The translations under genes were made by a program, and so were the position numbers. Positions 20,104 to 28,721 of a stretch of DNA of 61,989 nucleotides are shown piece by piece. Source of the stretch: Acidimicrobiaceae bacterium (lineage in GTDB: Bacteria; Actinomycetota; Acidimicrobiia; Acidimicrobiales; RAAP-2); NCBI GenBank assembly GCA_003133685.1, contig PKYQ01000010.1:19465-81453 (forward strand), written 5' to 3'. A model generated the notes under the pieces. The model was not told where the DNA came from. It ran no database searches and saw only the letters and a program-made list of their open reading frames with translations. The first letter of the stretch is position 1; the number at the start of each line of letters is the position of its first letter.

Positions 20104-20606
20104 CGCGTCGACCTTTCGACTTCGCGCGTGACGTTCGCGATCACGTCCTCGAGTGTCACCGACGTGTCGATGCGCGCGCGCGAGACTTCGCGGTACCACT
20201 CGTCTCGTTCGCCGCGAAGTATCGCGAGCGCTTCGGCCGGTGCGCGTGCGAGCAACGGTCGGTCCACGTCGCCGAGTCGAGCGAGGATGACGTCGTCATC
20301 ACAGTCGAGCCACAGGGTGAACTCCTCGGCGAGGGCTTCTCGCGCCGCCGGCGTACAGACGATTCCTCCGCCGGTCGCAATGACCCCGTCTCCCTCGTCC
20401 GCGAGAGCGGCCCGCAACGCTTCGAGTTCACGCGAGCGAAAGGTACCCTCGCCCTCGTCGCGCAGGTACTGCGCCGCCGCTTTGCCCACCGCCGCCGCCA
20501 GGACGTCGTCAGTGTCAACGGCCTCGCAACGCCAGAGCTCGGCGAGCGCACGCGCGACGGTCGTCTTTCCGGTACCGGGCAGACCGACGAGAACGAGGCG
20601 GCTCAC
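20100..20606 (-). CDS. aroK: Shikimate kinase
   Basis: Phosphorylates shikimate. 168 aa. The P-loop GLPGTGKTT is at residues 8-16, the shikimate-binding region has DTDD and FRSRELEAL, and the Walker-B-like segment is VIATGGGIV. GTG start, 2 nt after the aroC stop. Confidence 0.96.
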   Translation of the reverse strand: MSRLVLVGLPGTGKTTVARALAELWRCEAVDTDDVLAAAVGKAAAQYLRDEGEGTFRSRELEALRAALADEGDGVIATGGGIVCTPAAREALAEEFTLWLDCDDDVILARLGDVDRPLLARAPAEALAILRGERDEWYREVSRARIDTSVTLEDVIANVTREVERSTR

Positions 20607-20608
20607 GG

Positions 20609-21799
20609 TCAGCCGGGACGAGCGGCGGATGAGGTCGAGCCGAGATTGGCAATGTACGAGGCGTGGTTACGCGTGAACTCCTCCACCGAGTCGCCGCCAA
20701 ACTTTCGCAGCGCCTCGTCGGCTATGACCAGCGCCATCATTGCTTCGGTCACGACGCCGAGCGCCGGTACGGCCGTGACGTCGGTGCGTTCTTTGAACGA
20801 GATCGCGGTCTCGTGCGTCACCACGTCCACGGTCTCGAGTACTGGCCGGTTCAATGTAGAGAGCGGCTTCATGGCCACTTTGGCGATGATCGGCGCACCG
20901 GAGGAGATCCCGCCTTCCGTGCCCCCGGCGTGATCGGAGCGACGTATATATCCGCCGCCCTGAACGAATGTTGCGTCGTAGGCGATCGCGTCGTGAGCGA
21001 CACTGCCGCGCTGGGAGGCCTGAGTAAAGCCGTCACCGATTTCGACCGCCTTGACCGCCTGAATGCTCATCAGCGCACCCGCCAGGAGACCGTCGAGTTT
21101 TCGATCCCACTGGACGTGACTACCAAGTCCGACCGGCACGCCGTAGGCGATGACTTCGACGATCCCGCCGAGTGAATCGCCGACCTTCGCCGCCGCCTTG
21201 ATTTCGACGATCATGGCTTCGGCGCTCTCGGGGTCGAAGCAACGGACTTCGTTCTCGTCGATCGCCTCGAGGTCACCCGGAAGTGGTCGAAGGTTGAGGG
21301 GCGTGGCGGCCTCACCGATTCGGACGACGTGGCTCACGATCGCCACCCCGATCGTCGACAGGAGCGCTTTGGCGAGCGCGCCGGCCACGACCCGCGCCGC
21401 GGTCTCTCGGGCACTCGCTCGCTCCAAAACATCGCGCGCGTCATCGAAGTTGTACTTCTGCATTCCGGCCAGGTCGGCGTGGCCGGGCCGCGGTTTCGTT
21501 TGCTTTTGTGTGGGCGTACCCGGGGCAGCGGACATCTCCTGTTCCCATTTGGGCCACTCGGAGTTCAAGATTTCGACCGCGACCGGTGAACCGAGAGTGC
21601 GTCCGTGGCGCACGCCGCCGATCACTCGCAGTTCGTCTCGTTCGAAGCGCATGCGTGGGCCGCGTCCGTAACCGAGTCGCCGTCGAGCCAATTCGTCCGC
21701 GATCTCCTCCACACCGATCGCCAGGCCGGCGGGCAACCCTTCGACGATGACACTTAAGGATGGACCGTGACTCTCTCCGGCCGTGAGGAAGCGCAACAT
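20609..21799 (-). CDS. aroC: Chorismate synthase
   Basis: Last shikimate-pathway step, FMNH2-dependent. 396 aa. Signatures: GESHGPSLSVIVEGLPAG at the N-terminus, RRRLGYGRGPRMRFERDE, and RPGHADLAGMQKYNFDDARDVLERASARETA with the catalytic His in GHAD (split here for length). First gene of aroC-aroK-aroB-aroQ. A TAGAAT box 6 nt before the ATG indicates a leaderless transcript. Confidence 0.97.
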   Translation of the reverse strand: MLRFLTAGESHGPSLSVIVEGLPAGLAIGVEEIADELARRRLGYGRGPRMRFERDELRVIGGVRHGRTLGSPVAVEILNSEWPKWEQEMSAAPGTPTQKQTKPRPGHADLAGMQKYNFDDARDVLERASARETAARVVAGALAKALLSTIGVAIVSHVVRIGEAATPLNLRPLPGDLEAIDENEVRCFDPESAEAMIVEIKAAAKVGDSLGGIVEVIAYGVPVGLGSHVQWDRKLDGLLAGALMSIQAVKAVEIGDGFTQASQRGSVAHDAIAYDATFVQGGGYIRRSDHAGGTEGGISSGAPIIAKVAMKPLSTLNRPVLETVDVVTHETAISFKERTDVTAVPALGVVTEAMMALVIADEALRKFGGDSVEEFTRNHASYIANLGSTSSAARPG

Positions 21800-21805
21800 C
21801 CGGTA

Positions 21806-21811
21806 ATTCTA
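21806..21811 (-). promoter_or_regulatory. Leaderless -10 box of the aro operon
   Basis: Minus-strand TAGAAT, 6 nt, then the ATG of aroC. Confidence 0.6.
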
Positions 21812-21830
21812 GAACGGCCGAAGGCCGCTC

Positions 21831-22481
21831 TTACTCTTTGGCGTAGAAGGGATTCTCTCCCGAGGCGTGGTCCGTGACGTCGATGACGCCGGTCAATTCC
21901 GGAATCGCTTCGATGAGTTGGGTCTCGATGCCTTGGGAGAGAGTCATTCGACTCATCGCACAGCCCTGGCACCCGCCCGAGAGCTTGAGGTACGCGACTT
22001 TCTTCTCTTCATCGAGCGCAATCAGGTCGGCGCGTCCACCGTGAGAGGCAATGGCCGGATTGACACTGGATTCGAGGACTTCGATCGCCAGTATCGCGAG
22101 TGGACCTTCAATCCCCATGGCGAGGATGTCGGTCGGAACGCCAGGGTTGATCTCTTCGGGCGTCGGCGCGTTCGGGTTCACGAGTACGAGACCCCCGCCG
22201 CCTTCGTTCGCGAACTCCAGTCGACTGCCGCGCAGACGCTCCACACTCTTGGGCGGCACCACAATCGTCACGCCACCGTCACTGCCGATCGCGGCACCTT
22301 CGGGCGCATCAGCGCGGTCCGAGAAATAGAGGTCGTAGGCGTAACCCGCGCCGCGGGTGCCAGTCACCTCGACGTAGAGCGCCAACGTCTCGGAGTGCTC
22401 TTCGGCGCCGAGGGCGTCGAGCACGACGTTACGGGCCTCGTCGGTCAATGTCAGAACTTCAAAAGTATCGACGGTAGTCAT
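21831..22481 (-). CDS. nfuA: NfuA-like Fe-S cluster carrier
   Basis: 216 aa with the two-part NfuA layout. The N-terminal ~100 residues are an A-type (IscA/HesB-like) fold lacking the usual Cys ligands. The C-terminal NifU domain carries the CxxC that holds a 4Fe-4S cluster at the dimer interface (GGCQGCAMS, Cys171 and Cys174). Inferred role is cluster delivery to apo-proteins. The ATG has TAGACT 6 nt upstream and no ribosome-binding site. It is divergent from the 246-aa Cys-rich gene. Confidence 0.87.
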   Translation of the reverse strand: MTTVDTFEVLTLTDEARNVVLDALGAEEHSETLALYVEVTGTRGAGYAYDLYFSDRADAPEGAAIGSDGGVTIVVPPKSVERLRGSRLEFANEGGGGLVLVNPNAPTPEEINPGVPTDILAMGIEGPLAILAIEVLESSVNPAIASHGGRADLIALDEEKKVAYLKLSGGCQGCAMSRMTLSQGIETQLIEAIPELTGVIDVTDHASGENPFYAKE

Positions 22482-22487
22482 GTTGCG

Positions 22488-22493
22488 AGTCTA
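22488..22493 (-). promoter_or_regulatory. Leaderless -10 box of nfuA
   Basis: Minus-strand TAGACT, 6 nt before the ATG of nfuA. It faces the plus-strand box at 22522 within a 52-bp divergent gap. Confidence 0.6.
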
Positions 22494-22521
22494 TGGGCCC
22501 CGTTCGTTCCTAGACACCAAG

Positions 22522-22527
22522 TAAGTT
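22522..22527 (+). promoter_or_regulatory. Leaderless -10 box of the 246-aa Cys-rich gene
   Basis: TAAGTT, 6 nt before the GTG at 22534. Confidence 0.5.
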
Positions 22528-22533
22528 CTCTCT

Positions 22534-23274
22534 GTGAGTTCAATACCCTCTGACGCCCACGAGTGGATCAGTTTTGAAGATACGAAACGTCAACGCACGT
22601 GGATGTTCGACGTGACGTTCCTCGAGAGCAACTGGAAGTGCATCTTCGGGGCCGGGTGCCAAGGGGTGCTGACCGAGGCCACGCCCGAGCTCGTCCAGGG
22701 CTGTTGCAGCTACGGGGCGCACTTTACGGATGAAAAGGACCAACGTCGCGTGGAAAAAGCGGCCAAGCGCCTGAGCGCCGACCAGTGGCAGTTCAAGTCC
22801 AAGGGCCGTCAGGGAACGACGCGCGTGAAGAAGAACGGCGAGATCGTCACCCGGCTCGTCCAAGACGCGTGCATCTTTCTCAATCGACCCGACTTTCATC
22901 GCGGTCCGGGATGCGCGCTCCACGTCATGGCCATCGACAACGAGGAGAGTTACATCCCGTTGAAGCCCGAGGTCTGCTGGCAGCTCCCACTGCGGCGCGA
23001 CGACGAGGTCGAAGAGGACGGACACGTCATCACTCGCATCTCGCAGTGGAACCGCAGTCACTGGGGCGCCGGCGGCGCCGATTTCCATTGGTGGTGCACT
23101 GAGGACCCGAAGGCCTTCGTCGGCAAAGACCGCGTCGTGGACTCAATGGGTGAGGAGTTGGTGGCGATGGTCGGTCAACTCGTCTACGACCAGCTCCTGG
23201 CCTACATGAATAAGCGCTCGGCGCAGCCCAAGGGCACGCGTCTTCCCCACCCCGTTCGGCGAAAGCGGGCCTAG
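22534..23274 (+). CDS. Conserved Cys-rich actinobacterial protein of unknown function
   Basis: 246 aa, soluble. Conserved-looking Cys/Trp motifs: CIFGAGCQGVL, QGCCSYGAHF, DACIFLNRPDF, GCALHVMA, VCWQLPL and FHWWCTEDP. At least eight Cys spread over the middle could bind a metal or Fe-S cluster. I recall similar proteins annotated only as hypothetical in many actinobacteria, and the Cys pattern resembles zinc/iron-chelating families. It starts at a leaderless GTG and is divergent from the Fe-S carrier nfuA, so a metal-related role is a reasonable but unproved inference. Its stop overlaps the next gene's stop on the other strand. Confidence 0.8.
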   Translation: MSSIPSDAHEWISFEDTKRQRTWMFDVTFLESNWKCIFGAGCQGVLTEATPELVQGCCSYGAHFTDEKDQRRVEKAAKRLSADQWQFKSKGRQGTTRVKKNGEIVTRLVQDACIFLNRPDFHRGPGCALHVMAIDNEESYIPLKPEVCWQLPLRRDDEVEEDGHVITRISQWNRSHWGAGGADFHWWCTEDPKAFVGKDRVVDSMGEELVAMVGQLVYDQLLAYMNKRSAQPKGTRLPHPVRRKRA

Positions 23275-23483
23275 CTCTCGGCCGCGAGGGGGTCCTCTTC
23301 ATTGAACGACGTTCGAGGCAACGAGCCGAGAATCTCGTCGTAACGGTCCTCTTCAGCCAGACACCACTCCGCGTGGACGTCTTCGGGCGCTGCGCCACAT
23401 TCCACACAAGTTGTCGCGCGGGGACCGGTCGAGCGTTTGAGTTCGCGCGCTTCAACAAACCGACGATGGCGGCCTTTTTTCAC
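23271..23483 (-). CDS. Small zinc-ribbon-like protein, unknown function
   Basis: 70 aa with a basic N-terminus (KKGRHRRFVEARELKRS) and a CVECG...EWC cluster that could bind zinc, then an acidic tail. A GAGGAG ribosome-binding site lies about 6 nt before the GTG start, which supports real translation. The stop TAG is palindromically shared with the stop of the convergent upstream gene (CTAG). No family recognised. Confidence 0.65.
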   Translation of the reverse strand: MKKGRHRRFVEARELKRSTGPRATTCVECGAAPEDVHAEWCLAEEDRYDEILGSLPRTSFNEEDPLAAES

Positions 23484-23585
23484 GTCAACTCCTCACTGAC
23501 CGCGGGCCATAACTGGCGGCGGCCACAACCCAGGAGTACTGAGTTGAGAATCCATGTTACCAACTCAACCCTCGCGTGAAGCCTC

Positions 23586-23591
23586 TATCAT
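23586..23591 (+). promoter_or_regulatory. Leaderless -10 box of the 74-aa gene
   Basis: TATCAT, 6 nt before the GTG at 23598. Confidence 0.45.
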
Positions 23592-23597
23592 CGCGTT

Positions 23598-23822
23598 GTG
23601 AACCCTGTCTTTGATCCCCATGAAATGGTGCTTCGGTTTCGCGAACGGGCCGAGGCGGTCAAACGCCGGGGGTTCCCGCCCGTCGAAGGACCGGAGCGTC
23701 AGCGCTTCATTGACGCCGCCAACCTCGACTTCCAGGACTTCGCGATGCTGGGTGACGCGACGGCCACGCTCGACAACGGCATCTTGCGACTCGAGATCGA
23801 CCTTCGTCCGCCGAGTTCTTAG
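23598..23822 (+). CDS. Small hypothetical protein (74 aa)
   Basis: Soluble, with a basic N-terminal helix (RFRERAEAVKRRGFPP) and a C-terminal beta-like segment ending LRLEIDLRPPSS. FIDAANLDFQDFAMLGDA in the middle. No recognised family and no Shine-Dalgarno; a TATCAT box precedes the GTG by 6 nt. It is convergent with the lipoprotein gene, 7 bp apart. Confidence 0.55.
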   Translation: MNPVFDPHEMVLRFRERAEAVKRRGFPPVEGPERQRFIDAANLDFQDFAMLGDATATLDNGILRLEIDLRPPSS

Positions 23823-23829
23823 CGGCTTC

Positions 23830-24261
23830 TTAACTCTGGGCGGCAGCCACGCGCGCCCTCGCCTCAGAAAAAAGTGCGGCGCCGCTACTCAACGTCGCCA
23901 ACGCCTTCGCCCGATCGCTCGCCACGACGATGGCGCTGTAGCACTCGACCGCGGCGCTCGCGAAGTCCCGGTACGCCTTGTCGAGCAGAGCCGTCGCTTG
24001 AGCGTCGGGCGTCGGCAGTGAGGACTGCATCGAGCCGTCGTCCACGTAGAGCACGTTACAGAACGTATGGAGGTCATTACTGGTCAGCGAGTGGTTGCGA
24101 AGGTCCTTCGCGGAGTTCTTGACGTCGGAGAACAGCGAACGGGCGTTGCCGGTGAAGCCGGTGTGTTTCACCCACCCCGACATTGCGGCGCCCGGACTGA
24201 TCGAGCCGCACGCACAGAGCAACAGGCCCGCCGCGACCAGCGCCGCGACGCGCCGGATCAC
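23830..24261 (-). CDS. Putative small lipoprotein
   Basis: 143 aa. The N-terminus (MIRRVAALVAAGLLLCACGS) is a lipoprotein signal peptide with Cys18 the likely lipidated residue; the lipobox is slightly atypical, with Cys at -2. The mature part is helical with two Cys (HTFCNVLY, AVECYSA) that might form a disulfide. Function unknown. The GTG start overlaps the tyrS stop as GTGA, so it is co-translated with tyrS. Confidence 0.7.
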   Translation of the reverse strand: MIRRVAALVAAGLLLCACGSISPGAAMSGWVKHTGFTGNARSLFSDVKNSAKDLRNHSLTSNDLHTFCNVLYVDDGSMQSSLPTPDAQATALLDKAYRDFASAAVECYSAIVVASDRAKALATLSSGAALFSEARARVAAAQS

Positions 24262-25541
24262 GCAGCGACCACCAAGTGCAATTGACGCCGGCCGCGGCGC
24301 AGGATCACGTAGCGACCATGCAGTAACTGCGTGGCGTCGACCTTTGCGCCGGATTCAATGCGAACGTTGTTCACGTAGACGCCGCCCTGCTCAATGAAGC
24401 GCCTCGCCTCTCCCAACGACGTCGCGAGTTCGGTGCGCACCAAAAGTTCGACGATGTCGATGCCGTCGATGAGCTCGCTGCCGACGACGTTCGAGGACGG
24501 CGCGTCGGCGACCACCTGGAGGAGTGTCGCTTCGTCGAGTTCGGCAATTGATTCGTTAAAGAGCGCCTCGCCGGCGCGTTCGGCTCTCGCGGCCGCGTCT
24601 TCTCCGTGCACCAACGTGACGATCGCGTTCGCCGCGGCCCGTTGGGCTCGACGCTCTTGGGGAACGCTTCGAGTTGCTTCGTCGAGTTCGAGGATCGTCT
24701 CGTGATCGAGGAACGTGAAGAATCGCAGCATCGCCGGAGCGGCGACGTCGTCGGCGTTCAGGAGGAACTGGTGCATGGCGAACGGCGACGTCATTGAAGC
24801 GTCGAGCCACACGTGCTCGTTGCCAGTTTCGGACTTGCCGAATTTCTGTCCATCGGCGCGCAAGAGCAATGGCGTCGTCACGCCGTCGGCGCTGTGTCCA
24901 GTGACCTTGCGCACGAGTTCGGTACCGATCGTGATGTTGCCCCACTGGTCGGACCCACCCAGTTGCAGAGTGCAGTCGTGATCGAGGTTGAGGCGCAAGA
25001 AGTCGTAGGCCTGCAACAACATGTACGAGAACTCGGTGAAGGAAAGGCCCACGTCATCTCGGTCGAGTCGGCTCTTCACGGTGTCCTTGGCTATCATCTG
25101 GTTCACCGTGAAGTGCTTACCCACGTCGCGCAAAAAATCGGTCAGCGTCACCGTCGTGAGCCAATCGGCGTTGTTCAACAACAGCGCCTGGGTCGCGCCA
25201 GCACTCTCGGTGAAATCGAGGATGCGGCCGAGCTGCTCACGAATCCCGACCAGGTTGTCCTCGATCTGCTCGATCGTGAGAAGGGGTCGTTCGACCGCCT
25301 TGAAACTGGGATCACCGATCAGACCCGTTCCGCCGCCGGCGAGCGCGATTGGACGATTCCCGGCCATCTGCAGGCGGCGTAACGTGCAGAGTTGCATAAG
25401 GTTGCCCAAGTGGAGCGATCGGGCGGTCGGATCGAATCCGATATAGGCCGTGACGCCGCCCGAGGTGAGGCGGTCCAGTACCGCGTCGTCGGTGGTCTGG
25501 TGCACCAGACCCCGAAACTCCCAGTCGTCACGTAGTTTCAT
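24258..25541 (-). CDS. tyrS: Tyrosyl-tRNA synthetase
   Basis: Class I aminoacyl-tRNA synthetase, 427 aa. The HIGH equivalent is SLHLGNL and the KMSKS equivalent is KFGKSETGN. Tyrosine-site motifs AYIGFDPTA and GGSDQWGNI are present. The C-terminal ~65 residues are an S4 RNA-binding domain (ARRFIEQGGVYVNNVRI). No T-box leader: a TAGACT box sits only 6 nt before the ATG. Confidence 0.97.
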   Translation of the reverse strand: MKLRDDWEFRGLVHQTTDDAVLDRLTSGGVTAYIGFDPTARSLHLGNLMQLCTLRRLQMAGNRPIALAGGGTGLIGDPSFKAVERPLLTIEQIEDNLVGIREQLGRILDFTESAGATQALLLNNADWLTTVTLTDFLRDVGKHFTVNQMIAKDTVKSRLDRDDVGLSFTEFSYMLLQAYDFLRLNLDHDCTLQLGGSDQWGNITIGTELVRKVTGHSADGVTTPLLLRADGQKFGKSETGNEHVWLDASMTSPFAMHQFLLNADDVAAPAMLRFFTFLDHETILELDEATRSVPQERRAQRAAANAIVTLVHGEDAAARAERAGEALFNESIAELDEATLLQVVADAPSSNVVGSELIDGIDIVELLVRTELATSLGEARRFIEQGGVYVNNVRIESGAKVDATQLLHGRYVILRRGRRQLHLVVAA

Positions 25542-25547
25542 CGACCC

Positions 25548-25553
25548 AGTCTA
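25548..25553 (-). promoter_or_regulatory. Leaderless -10 box of tyrS
   Basis: Minus-strand TAGACT, 6 nt before the ATG of tyrS, in the 26-bp gap after ccdA. Confidence 0.55.
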
Positions 25554-25567
25554 CGAGGCGACCATGC

Positions 25568-26311
25568 CTACAAAAATGACGTCGACGATGGAAAGTTCAC
25601 TTGCAACCAAAGGACGAACGAGTGCCACGCGCCCGTCACCTCGAGGATCCCGATGACGATCAACAGCACGCCACCGATCCGCCCGATCGTGCCTTGATGG
25701 CGTCGCAGCCACGACGACGCGCTCGACATCCACTCGGTGGCCAATGCGGCGACGACGAACGGGATGCCGAGTCCCAGGCAGTAGAAGAACGCGAGGATCG
25801 ATCCGCGCAGTGCAGTCGCGTCAGAATTCGTGCCCGCGAGACCGAGGATCGCCCCCAGGGTTGGACCGATACACGGCGTCCATCCGAGTGCGAACAGGAA
25901 TCCCAACGCGCCGGCACCGAGAATCGAGGCCCGGGGCAGATAGTGGATCCGACGTTCGCGGTTCAGCCACCTCGACGGCCACCACCCGGCGAAGAACATT
26001 CCCAACACGATCGTCATCGAACCGAACACGATCGAAAGTATTTGCTCGTGGTCCTTCAGTAGTTGCCCGAATCCCCCGAAGAGAAAACCCAAGCTCACGA
26101 ACACGATGGCGAAGCCGATAACGAAGGCGACCGCCCCGACCACGGCGCGTCCACGACTCGATCGTCCCTCGAGCGTTCCGGCGGCACCACTGAGGAACGC
26201 GAGATAGCCCGGCAGGAGGGGCAGAACGCACGGCGAGATGAAAGAGACGAAACCGGCGGCGACGGCGAGGGGCAGCGCGGCCAGTAGCGAACTCGGGAGC
26301 ACTGCAATCAT
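25568..26311 (-). CDS. ccdA: CcdA-type thiol-disulfide transporter / cytochrome c biogenesis membrane protein
   Basis: 247 aa, about six membrane helices. The paired Cys that carry electrons across the membrane are in FVSFISPCVLPLLPGYLAF and LGWTPCIGPTLGAILGLAG, the CcdA/DsbD-beta signature. It passes reducing power to extracytoplasmic thiol proteins, for example in cytochrome c maturation. The ATG (MIAVLPSS) overlaps the menD stop as ATGA, tying it to respiratory quinone genes. Its partner thioredoxin and ResB/ResC are not in the window. Confidence 0.85.
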   Translation of the reverse strand: MIAVLPSSLLAALPLAVAAGFVSFISPCVLPLLPGYLAFLSGAAGTLEGRSSRGRAVVGAVAFVIGFAIVFVSLGFLFGGFGQLLKDHEQILSIVFGSMTIVLGMFFAGWWPSRWLNRERRIHYLPRASILGAGALGFLFALGWTPCIGPTLGAILGLAGTNSDATALRGSILAFFYCLGLGIPFVVAALATEWMSSASSWLRRHQGTIGRIGGVLLIVIGILEVTGAWHSFVLWLQVNFPSSTSFL

Positions 26312-27969
26312 CGAACGCCTTCGAGGATGCTCTTCACTTTCTCGTTCCACAGGTCGTGGAGTTGCACGTTCTCGTCGCGAGACGGTACCTCGGCCACGAT
26401 GACGCTCAGTCCGCTGCGACCACACGCCGCGTCCAGAGCGACGCGCAGTTGCGAAAGCGTCGACACTCGCAGACCCTCGTGACCGAACGCGCGCGCGACC
26501 GCGACGAGGTCGTGATTGCGAGGCGTCCCGAAGAGCTGTTCGAAACGCGCATCGTCGACGCTGGCGCGCTGCGTGAGGAACGAAAATATCCCTCCCCCGT
26601 GATTGTCGGCCACGACCAAGACGCCCGTTCCGCCCGCGTCACCCAAGCCGTCGACGAGCGCCGACACGTCGTGCAGCATCGTGAGGTCGCCGACCAAGCC
26701 AATGGCTCGAGATCCCGCAGCCACGCCGAGAGCGGTGGACACGACGCCGTCGATGCCGTTCACGCCCCGATTCGAATAAGTGGGGGCAACGCGCGTCGGC
26801 GTCCACCACTCAACGTCGCGCACCGGCATTGATGATCCGATTACCAGGGGAATGTCTCGTCGTGTGCTCTCTTCGACCACGCATCGAGCGAGCGAGATCT
26901 CGTGCAACGTGTCCTCTTCATCGACCTTCGCCAACCATTCGCCGACGTGGGTCGCGGCCTCACTCCAGAGGCGCAAGTACTCCCCGTCCGCCTTGGGCTC
27001 GTGAAGTGGATCTGGCGCGCCTGCCAAGTGATCGGTCACGAGCCGATCGGGATCAGAGACGAAGCCCGCTCCATCAAAACCAATGGTGCGCACTCGCCAC
27101 TCGCGAAGCCGTTCCTGGAGCACCCGAGAGGCGGGCATTCCTCCGAGGCGGACGATCACGTCAGGTTTGACCTCCTCGGCGAATCGCGTGTCTCGCAGCA
27201 GCGGATCGAAGTACGAGATCGTGCCGAGCGCGGTGGCGTCACCGACGACTGCCCAGTTCAACGAACTACAGTCATCCACCATTCGCGCCGACACACCGTG
27301 ACCAGCGACGCATAACACCCGCAGATCTTCGAGGTTGGCGGCGTCGACGATCCTCGAGAGTGCGACCGATGTCGGCGCCGAAGGTGCCGGAAGTTCCAGC
27401 GCTTCGCCGACCAGCGGTTCAACGAACGCGGCGTTCAGGTGGACCGGTCCGGGACTCGACGACTCCATCATCTGTTGGGCCGCGCTGTTCCAGAGGCGCT
27501 GCGCGAGTGACCGCCAACTATTCGCATCACCGATGCGCGCGACGCCCGGATCTTCGAAGCAACGGACCATCTCGCCAAAGAGCTCGTGTTGATCGATCGT
27601 CTGAGGGGCGCCCACGCCGTGGAGTTCGGGCGGTCGATCCGCGGTGAGCACCAGAAGTGGCACGAATGCCTGAGACGCTTCGGCGACACACGCGTGCAAC
27701 TCCGCCGCCGCGGTTCCGCTCGTGACCACGATCGCTACCGGTTCGTGCGTGGCGAGCGCACGCCCGAGGGCAAAGAATCCCGCGCTTCGCTCGTCAATTC
27801 GAACGTGCACGCGCAGTTCGGGGCGGCTCGCGCACGCCAGCGCAAGCGGGGTCGATCGAGAACCGGGACAGACCACCACGTCGCGAAGACCCAACTGGAT
27901 CCATTCGTCGAACAGCGTCGCCGCGTACGTGGCCTGCACCTCACTCGGGCTCGGTACGCTCTGAGGCAA
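26308..27969 (-). CDS. menD: 2-succinyl-5-enolpyruvyl-6-hydroxy-3-cyclohexene-1-carboxylate synthase
   Basis: ThDP-dependent menaquinone enzyme, about 553 aa. N-terminal VVVCPGSRSTPLALA and RIDERSAGFFALGRA, then TSGTAAAELH, are MenD signatures. The ThDP/Mg site near the C-terminus is GDLTMLHD...ADNHGGGIF. The start is uncertain: the TTG at 27969 has AAGGAG 5 nt upstream, while a GTG at 27975 is also in frame. Either way its 5' end overlaps that of the divergent menH. Confidence 0.93.
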   Translation of the reverse strand: MPQSVPSPSEVQATYAATLFDEWIQLGLRDVVVCPGSRSTPLALACASRPELRVHVRIDERSAGFFALGRALATHEPVAIVVTSGTAAAELHACVAEASQAFVPLLVLTADRPPELHGVGAPQTIDQHELFGEMVRCFEDPGVARIGDANSWRSLAQRLWNSAAQQMMESSSPGPVHLNAAFVEPLVGEALELPAPSAPTSVALSRIVDAANLEDLRVLCVAGHGVSARMVDDCSSLNWAVVGDATALGTISYFDPLLRDTRFAEEVKPDVIVRLGGMPASRVLQERLREWRVRTIGFDGAGFVSDPDRLVTDHLAGAPDPLHEPKADGEYLRLWSEAATHVGEWLAKVDEEDTLHEISLARCVVEESTRRDIPLVIGSSMPVRDVEWWTPTRVAPTYSNRGVNGIDGVVSTALGVAAGSRAIGLVGDLTMLHDVSALVDGLGDAGGTGVLVVADNHGGGIFSFLTQRASVDDARFEQLFGTPRNHDLVAVARAFGHEGLRVSTLSQLRVALDAACGRSGLSVIVAEVPSRDENVQLHDLWNEKVKSILEGVR

Positions 27970-28721
27970 TGTCACTCCTTGGTGTCCAACGTCACGGCTC
28001 GGGCCCACCCCTCGTATGGCTGCACGGCTTCACGCAGACCAAGGACTCGGCACATCAGTTTCGTTCCATTCTGGCAGGAACGAACGAGCTTCTGACTCTC
28101 GACCTGCCAGGACACGGCGAGAACGCCGGTATTTCGGCGTCGCTCGACGAGACCGCCGACCTGCTCGGCGACGTTCTGCCCATTGAGCCATTCATGCTCG
28201 GCGGCTATTCCTTCGGCGCCCGCGTGGCCCTCCACTTCGCACTGCACTACGCCAGTCGCGTGAGCGTTCTGGTCGTCCTTGGCGCGACGCGCGGCATCCA
28301 GGACGAGAACGCACGTGACGCGAGGCGAAGGAGCGATGCAGCGCTCGCGAATCGAATCGAAGCGATCGGTTCGGACGCCTTTCTCGACGAGTGGCTCGCG
28401 CGCGACATGTTCTCGTCGCTACCCCACGATCCGCTCGAGCGCGCCGCTCGAAGTTCCGACGCCACGGGAATGGCGAACTCGTTGCGCTTCGCCGGAACTG
28501 GGACGCAGCGATGGCTCGCGCCGGAACTGTCGTCACTTCCAATGCCCACTATGGCGATGGCCGGCGCCCTCGACCAGAAGTTCTCCCTCGAGGCCACCGC
28601 GATTGCCGAAGACATTGTCAACGCAAATGCGAAGTTCGTCCCTGACGCGCGCCACGGCGCGCACCTCGAGCAACCCGAGGCAACGGCAGAACTCGTGCAG
28701 AGTTTCATACGCCAATCCTGA
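27969..28721 (+). CDS. menH: MenH-like alpha/beta hydrolase (SHCHC synthase)
   Basis: Probable 2-succinyl-6-hydroxy-2,4-cyclohexadiene-1-carboxylate synthase, the step after MenD. 250 aa. The nucleophile elbow is GGYSFGAR, the oxyanion region LVWLHGFTQTKDS, the acid likely in ALDQKF, and the catalytic His in RHGAHLEQP, as in MenH. It shares its first base with the likely menD start on the other strand. TACGCT lies 8 nt before the ATG, suggesting a leaderless mRNA. Its 3' end overlaps menA by 17 nt. Confidence 0.82.
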   Translation: MSLLGVQRHGSGPPLVWLHGFTQTKDSAHQFRSILAGTNELLTLDLPGHGENAGISASLDETADLLGDVLPIEPFMLGGYSFGARVALHFALHYASRVSVLVVLGATRGIQDENARDARRRSDAALANRIEAIGSDAFLDEWLARDMFSSLPHDPLERAARSSDATGMANSLRFAGTGTQRWLAPELSSLPMPTMAMAGALDQKFSLEATAIAEDIVNANAKFVPDARHGAHLEQPEATAELVQSFIRQS

